Part shown: positions 1 through 9,989 of the stretch, in pieces | Position numbering within the stretch: position 1 is the stretch's first letter | How the letters are laid out: each line of letters starts with the position of its first letter | Assembly: GCA_019095985.1 (NCBI GenBank) | Contig: CM032666.1 | Coordinates: forward strand, 52,020,615 to 52,084,614 | Length of the DNA: 64,000 nt | Direction of reading: 5' to 3' | From: Streblospio benedicti | Taxonomy: Eukaryota; Annelida; Polychaeta; Spionida; Spionidae | The notes under the pieces: generated by a model | Databases searched by the model: none | The model's input: only the letters and a program-made list of their open reading frames with translations | What the model was told of the DNA's origin: nothing | Made by a program: the position numbers and the translations under genes

Positions 1-196
1 TAATATAAAAACATAATTTTTTACGTAATGCCCGGTGGCCATATTGAAAAATGTCTTTAAAACCTATTTTGGATTGGGTGATTTTGGTAGACTTTTTTTC
101 TGGGATAGAGGGGCATAATATCTATTGAATAAAATCAAAAAACAATTTCTTGCAATTTTTCCGACAAAAAATCTTAAAATGACTACTATATACGCT
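1..196. repeat. Dispersed repeat, copy 1
   Basis: This stretch matches 26158-26350 closely in the same orientation, sharing phrases such as TATTTTGGATTGGGT and GGGATAGAGGGGCAT. The second copy lies in the 4 kb foldback-like insert inside a Gypsy element, so the window begins inside another copy of that mobile repeat. No coding potential is seen. Confidence 0.8.
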
Positions 197-1845
197 TTAG
201 GCAATCATGGAAAATCAATATCATAAGGCAGCAACATTAGTCTAGCCTGGTGCTGTTAGCTGCTGAAATATGAATATTGATTTTTTTCCCTATATACAGA
301 CAGTGGCATTTCAGTGTTTTTCCAGGTATAAAACGCTGGTTTGCCCTCACTGGGGGCGCTTTTCATATTAAATCCTATTGAAAAAATCATGAATATGGGC
401 GTTTGCCCCTTGTTAGTGAATAGTACCGTAATAGATTAATCTTGACCTACTAAGGTTCCTGCGCAGCCTGTGTACTTGTCCTGTAATTACAAGTACTTAA
501 ATATTTGCAAAAGAATTTTTATATCATTTATCAAGTTAGTAAATCACTTACATTATTATGTTAATGTAGAGAGAAACTAAGAGCTGAACAACGTTGATCA
601 TTCGTAAAAAGATCACTTGAGTAATAGTGATGGACATTTCTGCTTTGTCTTGAACATATTTTTTCTATGACTGGCAACTAGAATAGAATATGTAGATATA
701 TTGGAATTAATTGGCTAGATGTAAGTATTGACATCAGAGGATTATTTCTCCAAGTTTATAGGACATTGACCACAACCCCAGTTCCACATCTGCACAATCA
801 TCATTCCATGGCACAGCAATATCACTGACGCAGCATGTAACCAATGAAAACACTGGAACACTATATCATGAACCAACTTGGGCTTCTAAGACCACTCAGC
901 ATTCAAAGTCCTTCAAGATCAAACAGGGGTCATCGTGGTCAAAATTTCATAAAATTGCATTTATCTTGATTAATAACAATTTTAGAGTAACAACTTGTAT
1001 TGACCTTAGCACCTGATAGGAACATGTGTATGTGGAATCCAAATTAAACATCACATTTGACCTTTGACCTCTCCTTCAAGGTTACATTAGTAGGTCAATT
1101 TCTGGAATTTTGTTCATTTTTGTATCACACTGTGCGTGTTATTACTTTGCCATATCTTAAATTATACATACATCTTTCACTGTATACTGTTATTTTACAA
1201 TGCATTTGTCAAATAATTGCGTAGCATATAATTATTTTCTATCTGTAATCTTGCATGGTCCGTGGCCATGTTTGATCCGCGTGATATCGTCAATAGTTTA
1301 ATATACTTTGTTTAGCCACAGTACGTAAGACTGCCAACCCTATATGATTTTAAGTCAGTAATATCACAAATCACATACGATTATTGTGTGTCATACCTGG
1401 CAATGGTTTATACCAATAGTGCGCTGTAGTTTTTTGTGTGATGTCGGTAGCCCCAGCAAAAGTAGCAATATTGATCAATGAACCGCGACTATCTTTTGTT
1501 ACCAACTAGTATGTGCCAGTAGGTTTGGCAGCAGTCATTCTGCGTTTTGCCGTCAACGAATTAAGTCTGCTATTTTCAGTAAGTGTATTTTTTTTCCTTG
1601 AAGTTTGTTTTATGGATAGTTTTCCGTGGTTGTTGGTTTTTTGTTCGGGACTTAAGTCCACGTTTTCACACTGGTCGTCTTCGTCTTTCATCTCGTTTGG
1701 GCAGCATTCTGCACGGTGTTTTTTTTTGGTTTTCCTTTTCAAAGTGTGCCTGGGTCGGCCTATTCTTGTTCTTGTTCCATCAGTGGACAAACCCCGATAT
1801 GGGGAACAAATCCTGTTGTGTCCCACTAATGGGTTGGATGTTTTG
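197..1845. other. Intergenic, no gene recognised
   Basis: The stretch is AT-rich with no recognisable coding similarity. Open frames at 1506-1851 exist on both strands but resemble no family known to me and lack a clear start context. I see no promoter, RNA gene or repeat boundary here apart from the MULE target duplication at its right edge. Confidence 0.5.
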
Positions 1846-1854
1846 GGCTAAAAA
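1846..1854. repeat. 9-base target site duplication, left copy
   Basis: GGCTAAAAA abuts the left terminus of the MULE and is repeated exactly at 9877-9885 outside its right terminus. Nine-base duplications are the hallmark of the Mutator superfamily. Confidence 0.9.
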
Positions 1855-1945
1855 GGGATTGGCTATTTTTACCTGCCCGTAAACATAAACTCAATTCTAT
1901 TTTTACGGGCCCGTAAATATAAACCCAGTTCTATTTTTACGGGGC
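1855..1945 (+). repeat. MULE terminal inverted repeat, left
   Basis: About 90 bases match the reverse complement of 9790-9876. The repeat contains a duplicated module built around ACGGGCCCGTAAA and CCCAGTTCTATTTTTAC. Confidence 0.88.
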
Positions 1946-2309
1946 CGGGTTACGGGGATCTAATTACAATAATTGCGCTAACTATGCGACTTATACATGT
2001 TATATCAAGTATTTATAACTTTTGCTTTGTTTTTGCATTGTGTATTCATTTCATGCTTCTTATATATAGAGTTATTTTCCAATGTGTTGTAATGTTTTGG
2101 TGCATGTTGATGTTAGATGTACATACATATATTGTTATATATGTTTTGTTGCATACATTACTTAAATTAACTACATGTATAATAATAGTAATTTCGAAGT
2201 ATTTATTTATTTTACCAGTTAATTTAACCACTACATTACTATACATTATATTAAACAATACATTGTTAAAAACATTATACATATAACACATGCATTACAC
2301 ATTAATACA

Positions 2310-2680
2310 TCACACAATACTTTTTTGGCAATGATTGCAGTACCAAAATTTTGTTTTGGGTTTAAAGCTTATCCGAGCACAGCCATAGTGATACCACTCC
2401 AAACAACAATCACATTGTACCGACCTGGTCGCAATCTTTTGATCACAAACCGGCAATTCCCATTGTTGTTCTGCCCGTTTTCTAATATGTTCAACAATGT
2501 TATTAATTATCTTCCATGTTGAGTTTCCCGTCAAACGTTTAATTAGATTGAGTGGAATATTTTCATCAGCGATTTTATTTGGAATGTCTTGAATGGCAAT
2601 GATGTCAGATTCATATAATTTTGCCTTATTTTGAAGAATTTTTTCGACAGTTTCTTTTCCCGTTAGCCATCCAAGTATAA
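2310..2680 (-). CDS. MULE transposase C-terminal exon with PHD finger
   Basis: The exon opens after a pyrimidine-rich acceptor (TTTTCCAG, ending at 2681) with a segment beginning ILGWLTGKE. It closes with a PHD-type zinc finger whose cysteines and histidine are in CDCCLEWYHYGC and WYCNHC, then a stop. PHD fingers normally bind histone tails or mediate chromatin contacts, so a targeting role in the transposase is an inference. Its place downstream of the SWIM and GRPRGG exons on the same strand, inside the terminal repeats, makes it part of the transposase gene rather than a host gene. Alternatively it could be a second, separate small gene. Confidence 0.65.
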
Positions 2681-2832
2681 CTGGAAAATGAGGAAGTTAA
2701 TAAGAATATTTTAATCATTTAGTAAAATGCAATCATATGAAATAGTAATAGCATTTGAAACGCGTCTGATTTTTAAAATCACATATCACAGTACATGAAA
2801 ATGTTGTATTTTAAATCACAAGTGTTTCTTAC

Positions 2833-2969
2833 TGCATGTTTGTTCCTTCTGCGTTCTTTTTATGAAGGGCATCGGCTTTGGAGAAATTCTTTGCCTTTTT
2901 CTTGTGAGACCAACGACAGTTGTTTCTCCTCCTCTTGGTCTCCCTCTCTTAGGAGTCTTGCGGGGGTAT
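2833..2969 (-). CDS. MULE transposase exon with basic AT-hook-like linker
   Basis: The frame reads through TPKRGRPRGGETTVVGL and then KRQR and KPMPFIKRT, and ends at a GTAAGA donor (2827-2832). This RGRP-type linker followed by a TTVxGL phrase is what I expect between the SWIM finger and the C-terminus in ZSWIM-like MULE proteins. GRP cores bind the AT minor groove in other proteins; that role here is inference. The upstream acceptor is not certain: CAG or AAAG just above 2969 both fit. Confidence 0.6.
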
Positions 2970-3074
2970 CTTTATCTGACTTATGATATCTGCAATCAGT
3001 CATAAGCATATTGCAATATGCAACGTCGAGAGATCTTGTGTGTACAGTTATCAAAAAGTGAGGCGATTATCTCT

Positions 3075-3270
3075 TCATGTCAGATTGTATTGTAATATCA
3101 ACGCCAATTAAGATTCTATCAACTCACCACTGTTTGCTATTATCCGCCGTGCACTTGGAGTGGTTTCTGCTGCAGTCAATTCATCTACTGTAATAGGATT
3201 AATTTCTGATCTTGTAGGTGTATCCTGAGATGTTGCAATTGGATTATGAATATCTTGTTCAATATCTTTT
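3075..3270 (-). repeat. Partial duplicate of the SWIM exon end
   Basis: The protein phrase ARRIIANSGE and the flanking intron (TGTCAGATTGTATT...CAATTAAGATTCTAT) are a diverged copy of 5098-5190, including the exon-end splice donor. The two copies are in the same orientation about 2 kb apart. Either the exon end and its intron were tandemly duplicated, or two alternative exons exist. The block ends where the Penelope-like fragment begins. Confidence 0.7.
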
Positions 3271-3910
3271 GATGGAAATTCATTTATCCTGGATATAACA
3301 TATAATGATACCATACATTCAAGGAGTGTCTGAACACATGAGAAGGGTGATGCACCAATACAGTGTGCAGGTGTTCTTTAAGCCTGTGAACACTCTTAGA
3401 CAGCTACTGGTGAGACCCAAGGACCCCCTGGAGAAAGAACGTGTAATTGGACCTGTCTACCAGATTAAGTGCCAGGATTGTGAGGCCTCATACGTGGGAG
3501 AGACTGAACGCGCATTAAAAGCGAGGTTCCTAGAACACCACAGACCCAGTTCAGCTGGATCAGAGGTGTCTCGCCACCCGCACACAGACAGTAAAGGACA
3601 CAGTGTCTCGCTCGAAGGGACCAACATTTTATGTGTAGAACCTAAATATTTTGAACGTGGCGTGAAGGAGGCCATTAATATCAGGAAACTCAAGCCCTCA
3701 CTAAATAGAGATGGGGGCAGGTACCAGCTTCCTTCCATCTGGAACAATGTCCTCACCCGAGAGGGGAGGGGGGCGCGCAACCCGGGAATCTCCCGAGGTC
3801 CCAGTGACGACGAATGACATCAACCACTGTGATCAAGATGGCGGATGCCATTGAAAGCTTAGTGTGTGAACTGTGTGTTATCCTTGTTTAAAAACTATTG
3901 TGATACTTAT
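3264..3910 (+). mobile_element. Penelope-like element fragment with GIY-YIG domain
   Basis: A 14-base direct repeat, ATATCTTGTTCAAT, lies at 3250-3263 and again at 3911-3924 and probably marks the insertion. The plus-strand frame at about 3308-3817 matches the C-terminal part of Penelope-like proteins: an IPYIQGVSE segment, FKPVNTLRQLL, then a GIY-YIG endonuclease with VYQIKCQDC and YVGETERALKARFLEH. It ends after a NIRKLKPSLNRD segment. The reverse transcriptase is absent, so this is a 5'-truncated copy. It lies inside the MULE, antisense to its gene. Confidence 0.75.
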
Positions 3911-3924
3911 ATATCTTGTTCAAT

Positions 3925-4515
3925 AGTGTAGGCTCATTTGTCATGAAAAAAAGTTTCGTGTATTTTTTTTGGTAAAAGCAAAAACTCACTTGATTTTGAA
4001 AGAAGGTATCATAAGCTTTAAAAAAAATTAGGGTGTCATTTTTTTTACATTCTTAGGGTGTGATGGCGTCCAAAAGAGCCTGCACACACCAAAAATGTAA
4101 TATCTCTGCAAGTATATATGATACAATTACAAATAAAATGTCTAAATATATGTTTTTTGAGACAAGAAAACTAATGATGGAATCATCAAATTTAAGTTAT
4201 ATGAATCATCTACCTGTCAAATTTCAAAATGGCGTCCAAAATGGCTGCTGACAAGCAGAAAAATTGTAGGCTACTAGTATACATTTGCAAAAATAACAAC
4301 CAATAGGATAATTATAGTAATTACAAACAAGTATGAATTGAAAACATATATTTTTCACAAAGAATAAATAGCAATACAACATAATAGCAAGTAAAAAAAC
4401 ATGATGGAAAACTATGATTGCTGTTCCGTTTCATTTCAACACTAATCAGATCCATTGTTATACCAATAGACACCAAGTAAAATAATATGTATGTGTGTAA
4501 TAGAAAATAAAAAAA
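3925..4515. other. MULE interior, no gene recognised
   Basis: AT-rich intron-like or spacer sequence between the Penelope-like fragment and the CXC segment. A short frame at 4060-4251 has no recognisable similarity. Confidence 0.4.
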
Positions 4516-4930
4516 TTAGTCTTCAAAGTCCTCATTGATCATAGGTTGGATAGTTTTGTTGTTGCAACTTAACACCCAGCAGCCACAAAGTTCTGTGCAT
4601 GGGATTTTGTTCTTGCGGCAACTGCACTTGCTGCCTTCACATCCACATTTGCAACCACACTTTATAAGCTGCAATACTGCTTCAGGCGCTGGTGGATTTA
4701 AACATCGAACAGGGAAGAAACGACTTGAGCCTATATCAAATGTCCAACCATATTCAGCTGGTTCTGGGAGACATGGATAGTTTTCATTAGCTTTTCTCCA
4801 AATCATAGATATGTAGTGTGCTCGACGGATGTGCAAGTCCAGTGAACCAGATGTTGGTGGAAGGTTTTCTGCTTCAGCTGCACGGTTTGAATAAAGGAAC
4901 CAACGGAGCTCATTTACTTTTATGTAGATT
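4516..4930 (-). CDS. CXC-type cysteine-rich protein fragment inside the MULE
   Basis: The minus-strand frame runs from NELRWFLYSNRAAEAENLPP through HIRRAHYISMIWRKA, LPEPAEYGW and LNPPAPEAVLQLI to a cysteine cluster, CGCKCGCEGSKCSC then CTELCGC, and stops at 4516. Its last hundred residues match, as I recall the family, a group of uncharacterised invertebrate proteins ending in a Tesmin/TSO1-like CXC module. The bulk of that protein is missing. It is in the same orientation as the transposase gene and sits between its SWIM exon and the PHD exon, but I see no good acceptor at its start. Capture of a foreign gene piece by the MULE is the simplest reading; a true transposase exon is the alternative. 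Confidence 0.6.
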
Positions 4931-5156
4931 TTGGACCAACATAAAATACAGACAAAATGTTCCAGCTGAGAACATGTGTCAGTAGTCAGATAATTGTCAC
5001 TCCTACAACTTCATCTGTGATGTCTACAATAACATACAATATTATTGTAATGCCTACATTGTTGATTGTATTTATACATACATGTAGTTATGAAATTATC
5101 ATGTCATGTCAGATTGTATTATCATATCAAAGTCAATTAAGATTCTATTTACTCAC

Positions 5157-6087
5157 CATTGTTTGCTATTATCCGCCGTGCATGTGGGGTGGATTCTGCA
5201 TTAGCATTTTCTGTTTCAGTTGGTTCTTGCTGAAAATGAACTTTTTTGGCTTGGTCAACTTGAATTTCTGCCTCTATTATAATTGTGTTTGCTTCAGTTA
5301 TTTGTGCAGAAGATATAGATGTAGATGGATTGCTTGATAGGTGATTATGATTTCCAGCAGCCGATGACACAATATTTGCATTTTCAATTTGTTCTTCAAT
5401 ATCAATGTTGGCTATGATAGGATTTTGCTCTTGGTTATTGGTTCCATTTTGTGTCCATTCTTTCACCAGATTTTCAAGTTTTGCTAATCGTGCATAAAAA
5501 CCATTGCCAGTGGCTTCACTTGCCAAAGAAGCAAGCTTTTGACTTACATTGAATGCTTTCCTATATTTCTGGTGTTGTGATAGGGTCTTCGAGGACCTTT
5601 GATTTTGAGAGTTGATGATGACAGGGGAATTGAGCTGTGGAGTATATTCATTTGTCAATGCTTCATTATTATCAAAGAAATAAGATCTTTTCCATCGGTC
5701 TGCGGCTATTTCTTCTGAAAACATATAGAGTCCATTTTCTTGCCTCCATTTTAAAATATGCTTACATGGCAAACATTTGGAAGTGTGGAAACCACACTCG
5801 CAAGAAGAAGCAGTTGTTGCATCTAGAATAGCTGCATTTGCGCTTGCTTGTAGCTGTGGCTTTAACAGCTGGAATGCATGAGGAGTAAGGAGTGATTTAT
5901 ATTTACCCTCCACACTGTCATTTTCATGTTGGGTTTTTTCAGCTTTTTGTAACAATATAATGGCTCTATGTTTCCTCTCTGTTTCCAATTTTGCCAAAGC
6001 TAATTTCAGGTCTTTAAAAAATGTCACCATGTCTGAAAACCTACTCACAACTGCTTTAATATGCTTATTGATGCTCTCAACGCGATT
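5157..6087 (-). CDS. MULE transposase SWIM zinc-finger exon
   Basis: The frame enters with NRVESINKHIKAVVSRFSDM, typical of the end of the MULE catalytic region. It then has a helical stretch, followed by the SWIM zinc finger visible as CECGFHTSKCLPCKHIL (CxCx(n)CxH). After this comes EIAADRWKRSYF and a long low-complexity tail rich in N, S, T and E. The exon ends at a GTGAGT donor (5151-5156). In ZSWIM transposases the SWIM finger contacts DNA or protein downstream of the DDE core. The upstream part of the same reading frame, NASMNLGNRTN, is 1.1 kb away because a MITE (6096-7212) split the exon. Confidence 0.82.
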
Positions 6088-6095
6088 ATTTGTTC

Positions 6096-7212
6096 TAGCC
6101 TTTGTCAAGGCCAAGAATATCATTTAAAAAGATTATTGAAACCTGTGATCATAGCACTCAGAAACAGCCGCAGACTAAATGTCTCAGCTTAGCGAGATGA
6201 TATTCTTGGCCTTTGCTAATCCCTAGCTGGTGACGTCACGCAGCCTTAGCTTGGCCACACCGGCTACGTCATAGCCTGTTGAATATTTACTAGCACATAA
6301 CAAATACAGCCGTAATCAGCTCTCACATGTGTTGGTCATGTATACATACTGGAGTGTGTTTCTGGCTATGTTTTGTTTACATGCATATGCATACAATATC
6401 TCATGCTAGCAATGTTTCTGGCAGTGTATGTATAGGCATGAGTGTCTACTGTGACAGACAAGTCACTTATGCGATGCCATAGAGGTCATAGAGAAACAAT
6501 AATCTCTCTGTCACCAACACCCAACAGCATGACAACTAGGTTTATGCAAACCTTGAATGTGGTTGATCTATGGGATTGTTTAGATTTAGTATGTTTTTAT
6601 TCATGGCAAATGTTATATTTTTATACATGTACTTCAATTGGGGATTTCAAAGAATGTGTAATAACACGAATATTAATTCTATTGGGAAAATGGAAATTTC
6701 ATAGAAAGTAAACTACATCTCTCAGTATCACTCAAAAAATGTTTGATTATATCACTGATAGCATACACATTATAAGTGTGTATATAAATGAAATTAAGAA
6801 ACACTAAGTTTTCTTATTTTGCATACTACAAGAGTATATTTAGCAACTTAGTAAGGCATATTTATTAGGTCATTGTGAAATACTAAACACAGCTGTCAAA
6901 AATACATGCTATGCAACGTGAGTGCTACCAGTGAGCACATGGTTTTGTCTTGTATGCAAAGCTGATAAAGACTGTATTCCTTAGAAAGCCGGCTAGGATT
7001 GATGCTAGGACTCTGACCGCATGTTTTTTGTTTACCACAGCAGAAGCCAGCCTTCAGAAAAGGCTATGATATTTAAACATCAGTCCATTAGAGTCAGTCT
7101 AAGATATGCACATCCGTGTGAACAGAGTTGTGTTCTGTGTGGCTGTTTTCATATGAAGGAAACTATATATATTTAAACTAAATTATAAATATCATAGCCT
7201 TTAGAAAGGCTA
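6096..7212. mobile_element. MITE-like non-autonomous transposon inserted in the MULE exon
   Basis: The ends are TAGCCTTT and AAAGGCTA, with the inverted similarity extending inward to ATATCAT/TGATATT. ATTTGTTC is duplicated directly outside both ends (6088-6095 and 7213-7220). Protein similarity of the MULE resumes on either side without loss, which confirms a clean insertion. No transposase is encoded; a 90-codon frame at 6442-6711 is not recognisable. The 8-base duplication fits hAT, Merlin or P-type families, but the TAGCC terminus does not settle which. Confidence 0.78.
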
Positions 7213-7221
7213 ATTTGTTCT

Positions 7222-7635
7222 ATTACCTAAGTTCATTGAGGCATTCTTGTGAAATTCAACCCACTCTTCTTTAATTGGGTGCCAGTTTTTATTGTAATAT
7301 TCAGATACCTTTTCAATGTTCATGTCCAGTAGCTCTTTGTGAAGGATGTCATATTGTTCGGAGTTTTTTGCATATGCTATTTTTTGCCGATGCTGTCTTA
7401 CTGCGCCTCTTTCCTCTGCTTTTATGCCTAACTTTTCAATGGTTACTTCCTGATGGAAAGTTCGAAGTACATGAAATAAGCAAATTAGCAGTTTCGCTTG
7501 TGGAATCTTTTCTTTAAGAACACTTCTTTCTACCGTATCTTTATCTGACATTATGCACGAAATGTTGGTGACATCATTATGCTTCAAAAAGATATCCACA
7601 AGTGATGATATTGTCTCTATCCTCTGAAGCCACAA
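7222..7635 (-). CDS. MULE transposase DDE region, second half
   Basis: The frame contains SCIMSDKDTVERSVLKEKIP, with the second catalytic aspartate, then the conserved LLICLFHVLRTFHQEV block that follows it in Mutator-like transposases. It runs to NASMNLGNRTN, where the MITE interrupts. It joins the upstream block at 7636-8182 only after a one-base frame change near 7630, so the gene is broken here. A start at 7635 is only the first open codon of the frame, not a biological start. Confidence 0.82.
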
Positions 7636-8182
7636 TCCAAAGTCGACTCACCCTGGCTATCTTCTGCCATGAGGACGTATAATGGCATACGCAAATCATT
7701 CAACTTATACGTTCCATTGAGCATTAGTAACTCTGGATATTTTTTTTGTGATTGCTGCATTTTATAATTTTGATAATAAATGCCCATCAATTCATTTGAG
7801 TCATTGATCACAACTTCCACTATTGAGTTACTTTCCTTTTTCATTTCTACAAGAAGCGAATCAAGAACATTGTGTGGATTTGAAGTTTCACTGGTAACTT
7901 GAGACTTTTTTGCTAAATTATGCAGATCTTTTAATAGGCATACTTTCCCCGTAGAGTCCAAAATATGCTGCTGGATTCTCTTTTTGTTTGCTTTGAGACT
8001 TAGCATGTTGGTTGTCTCTTTTTTTAAATCGGGGTCCAATCTTCTTTGTTTGGGGTAATGCTTACCGGTAAATAGTGCATCATTACAGGGATGGTTGTGA
8101 CTGTCATTGAAAGTCTTTATCTCCAAGAAATTCTTGTCTTTGCTCAGAGAAAACTTTATCTCAGCAGGGCAGTCTTGCAAAA
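7628..8182 (-). CDS. MULE transposase N-terminal half (FAR1/FLYWCH-like plus start of DDE)
   Basis: The exon probably begins after a TCTCCTGTAG acceptor (ending at 8183) with TFLQDCPAEIKFSLSKDKNF and FNDSHNHP. That is the cysteine/histidine pattern of the FAR1/FLYWCH-like DNA-binding fold in ZSWIM3-type proteins. A helical stretch follows, then the beginning of the catalytic fold, LLMLNGTYKLNDLRMPLYVLM. Family members normally have aspartate in that motif (DGTYK); here it is asparagine, which should abolish catalysis. AEDSQGES follows just before a frame change near 7630. The protein would act in the nucleus on the element's terminal repeats. Confidence 0.8.
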
Positions 8183-8545
8183 ATGTCCTACAGGAGAGAA
8201 GGATATGATTGTCAATATGAGCACACTCTGCATACCAATCTGCAGTTATCCTTATCACAGTGGACCATCACACCACCAACCAAAAGCCTACGACCTTATA
8301 AAAAAACAACTGTCAAAAGCATGACGGCGGGAATACCTATGACACTATAATCTCCCGAGTATACCACTAATGAGTCTACAAGTGAGTCACAAAATGTAGA
8401 CTCACCACTATACCTGGGATGTCTAAAATGGTAACCCATAGAAATGGCTCACCAGCGTTATAATTATATAACTTTATATTATATTTTACGAGCGAATGCA
8501 ACTTATACATTCTTAGTAATATCTATAATTAAAAAAACTACTTAC

Positions 8546-8799
8546 TTTTTGATTCGGACGTTGTCCTGATGTTTTTGAGTTCTTTTGCCGGCCACCATGA
8601 GCACAATGCAAATGTAATTCACACAACATTAATTCTTTGTTGTCAATTTTTTTCCATATTTTTTTTCAAATACTTCTTTTGAACGAGAGCTTTGTTTATA
8701 GAACTGAACAAAATTTTTCTTCTCATATTCTTGTAGCGCATTTTCAATCCCTGTGTAACTATCAAATTTAGATCCTTTAGCTAGATCGCGAGATGCCAT
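8546..8799 (-). CDS. MULE transposase first exon
   Basis: The start codon at 8797-8799 begins MASRDLAKGSKFDSY, followed by a segment ending VQFYKQSSRSKEVFEKKYG. A second segment reads LMLCELHLHCAHGGRQKN after a one-base frame change, and the exon ends at a GTAAGT donor (8540-8545). It is placed between the right terminal repeat and the FAR1-like exon, which is where the N-terminus should be. The start context is unverified, and the frame change is another sign of decay. Confidence 0.6.
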
Positions 8800-9789
8800 A
8801 TTTAACTGAATGTGAAGACCATGAAAATCTCATTTTCCCCACAGTTTTTTTTCTTATATAGGCAAGCATCATGTTGTTGCAACATTCTACCAACAACTAG
8901 CTTGTTGTGGGAACGTTCTACCAACAGTATTTGAAGTCTTAAGTTTGTTAATTAACAATGGGAATCCTCGGCGGAATCCTCCTGATCTCAATGTCTAACA
9001 TATACTTAATTGAGGTATTACACTTATTGCAAAGTAATAATCTAAGAAATATGATAAACCATACCTGTTCTAATTATATGTTGTCATTATTATCATCATC
9101 ATTATTATATCTATTAACTTACAAATATTTTTATACCTTTTTTGCATTTGATTAAAATTGTATTCAATATGCAAGCTTTCCAAACCAAATGCTTGAAGTA
9201 CTCACCTCGGTCCTAAAATCTCTTTGAAGTCTACTTCAAGCACATATGCAAACTGTAGAATTAACAAGTTAAAATTGCTCCTTCAGTTAATTGTTTCAAA
9301 TAGAATAAGATTAGTACTCCACGATGAATTATACAATATATTAGGTTATTTAATCATAAGTATTAATTTAATTTTTTTTTCTGATTCAATCAAATCAATA
9401 TGTTAAAGCAATACATTATGAAGTCGGGTGATCTCGAGCAGGTGATTAGATAGTTTATTTCGATAGAAATAATGTCAGATATGTGTCATACTCATATATA
9501 TTGTTTAAAAAACACATATATAAAAACTGCCTATAGCCAGAATCAAGAACTTAGTCATACATAAAATAAATGCTCGCTCTTACCTACTGATCATACGAAT
9601 CTCCCAACAAAATTTCCGGAGCGGAGTACGCCAGCGTCCCACAAGATGTCTCTAATTTGCTGCCAGGAACAAACTTATATATGTAAAAATGCAAGTAAGA
9701 ACTTTGATTACTGAATTCCGCGTAATCAATAGCTTTTCCTGTAATAATGTTCCCCATATCACGTAGGCCTTACCCGTAGAAATGTTCCG
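8800..9789. other. MULE 5' non-coding region
   Basis: AT-rich sequence between the right terminal repeat and exon 1, where the element's promoter should lie. Two imperfect copies of an ACATTCTACCAACA phrase occur at 8880-8930. No TATA box stands out from the AT-rich background. Confidence 0.4.
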
Positions 9790-9876
9790 TGTAAAAATAG
9801 AACTGGGTTTATATTTACGGGCCCGTAAAAATAGAATTGGGTTTATGTTTACGGGCCCGTAAAAATAGCCACTCCC
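9790..9876 (-). repeat. MULE terminal inverted repeat, right
   Basis: Reverse complement of 1855-1945 with only a few differences, carrying the same duplicated ACGGGCCCGTAAA module. Confidence 0.88.
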
Positions 9877-9885
9877 GGCTAAAAA
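9877..9885. repeat. 9-base target site duplication, right copy
   Basis: GGCTAAAAA, identical to 1846-1854. Confidence 0.9.
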
Positions 9886-9989
9886 AAATAGTCCCAACAA
9901 AATAGTTCCAATACACAATGAATGAATTGATGGTATTTATTGGTTTTAAAAAAGTTTCTCTCCATATTATACCGGGTATAGTTAATCTG

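Larger units (their letters stand above)
1855..9876 (-). mobile_element. Mutator-like (MULE) DNA transposon, ZSWIM type, about 8.0 kb
   Basis: The ends are GGGATTGGCTATTTTT on the left and, read inward from the right, GGGAGTGGCTATTTTT. They sit between perfect GGCTAAAAA target duplications. Inside, the minus strand carries a multi-exon gene with an N-terminal exon, a FAR1/FLYWCH-like segment, a MULE-type DDE region, a SWIM zinc finger, a basic GRPRGG linker and a C-terminal PHD finger. The element hosts later arrivals: a 1.1 kb MITE at 6096-7212 and a Penelope-like fragment at 3264-3910. It also holds a CXC cysteine-rich segment at 4516-4930. The gene has frame breaks in exon 1 and near 7630, plus an asparagine where the first catalytic aspartate is expected, so the copy is probably inactive. 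Confidence 0.9.

Noticed and set aside
1506-1882. Open frames on both strands of about 100 codons
   Set aside because: Hydrophobic or basic low-complexity translations, overlapping on opposite strands, with no recognised similarity.
2310-2680. Host PHD-finger gene
   Set aside because: It lies inside the MULE termini, on the transposase strand, directly after the linker exon typical of the same protein.
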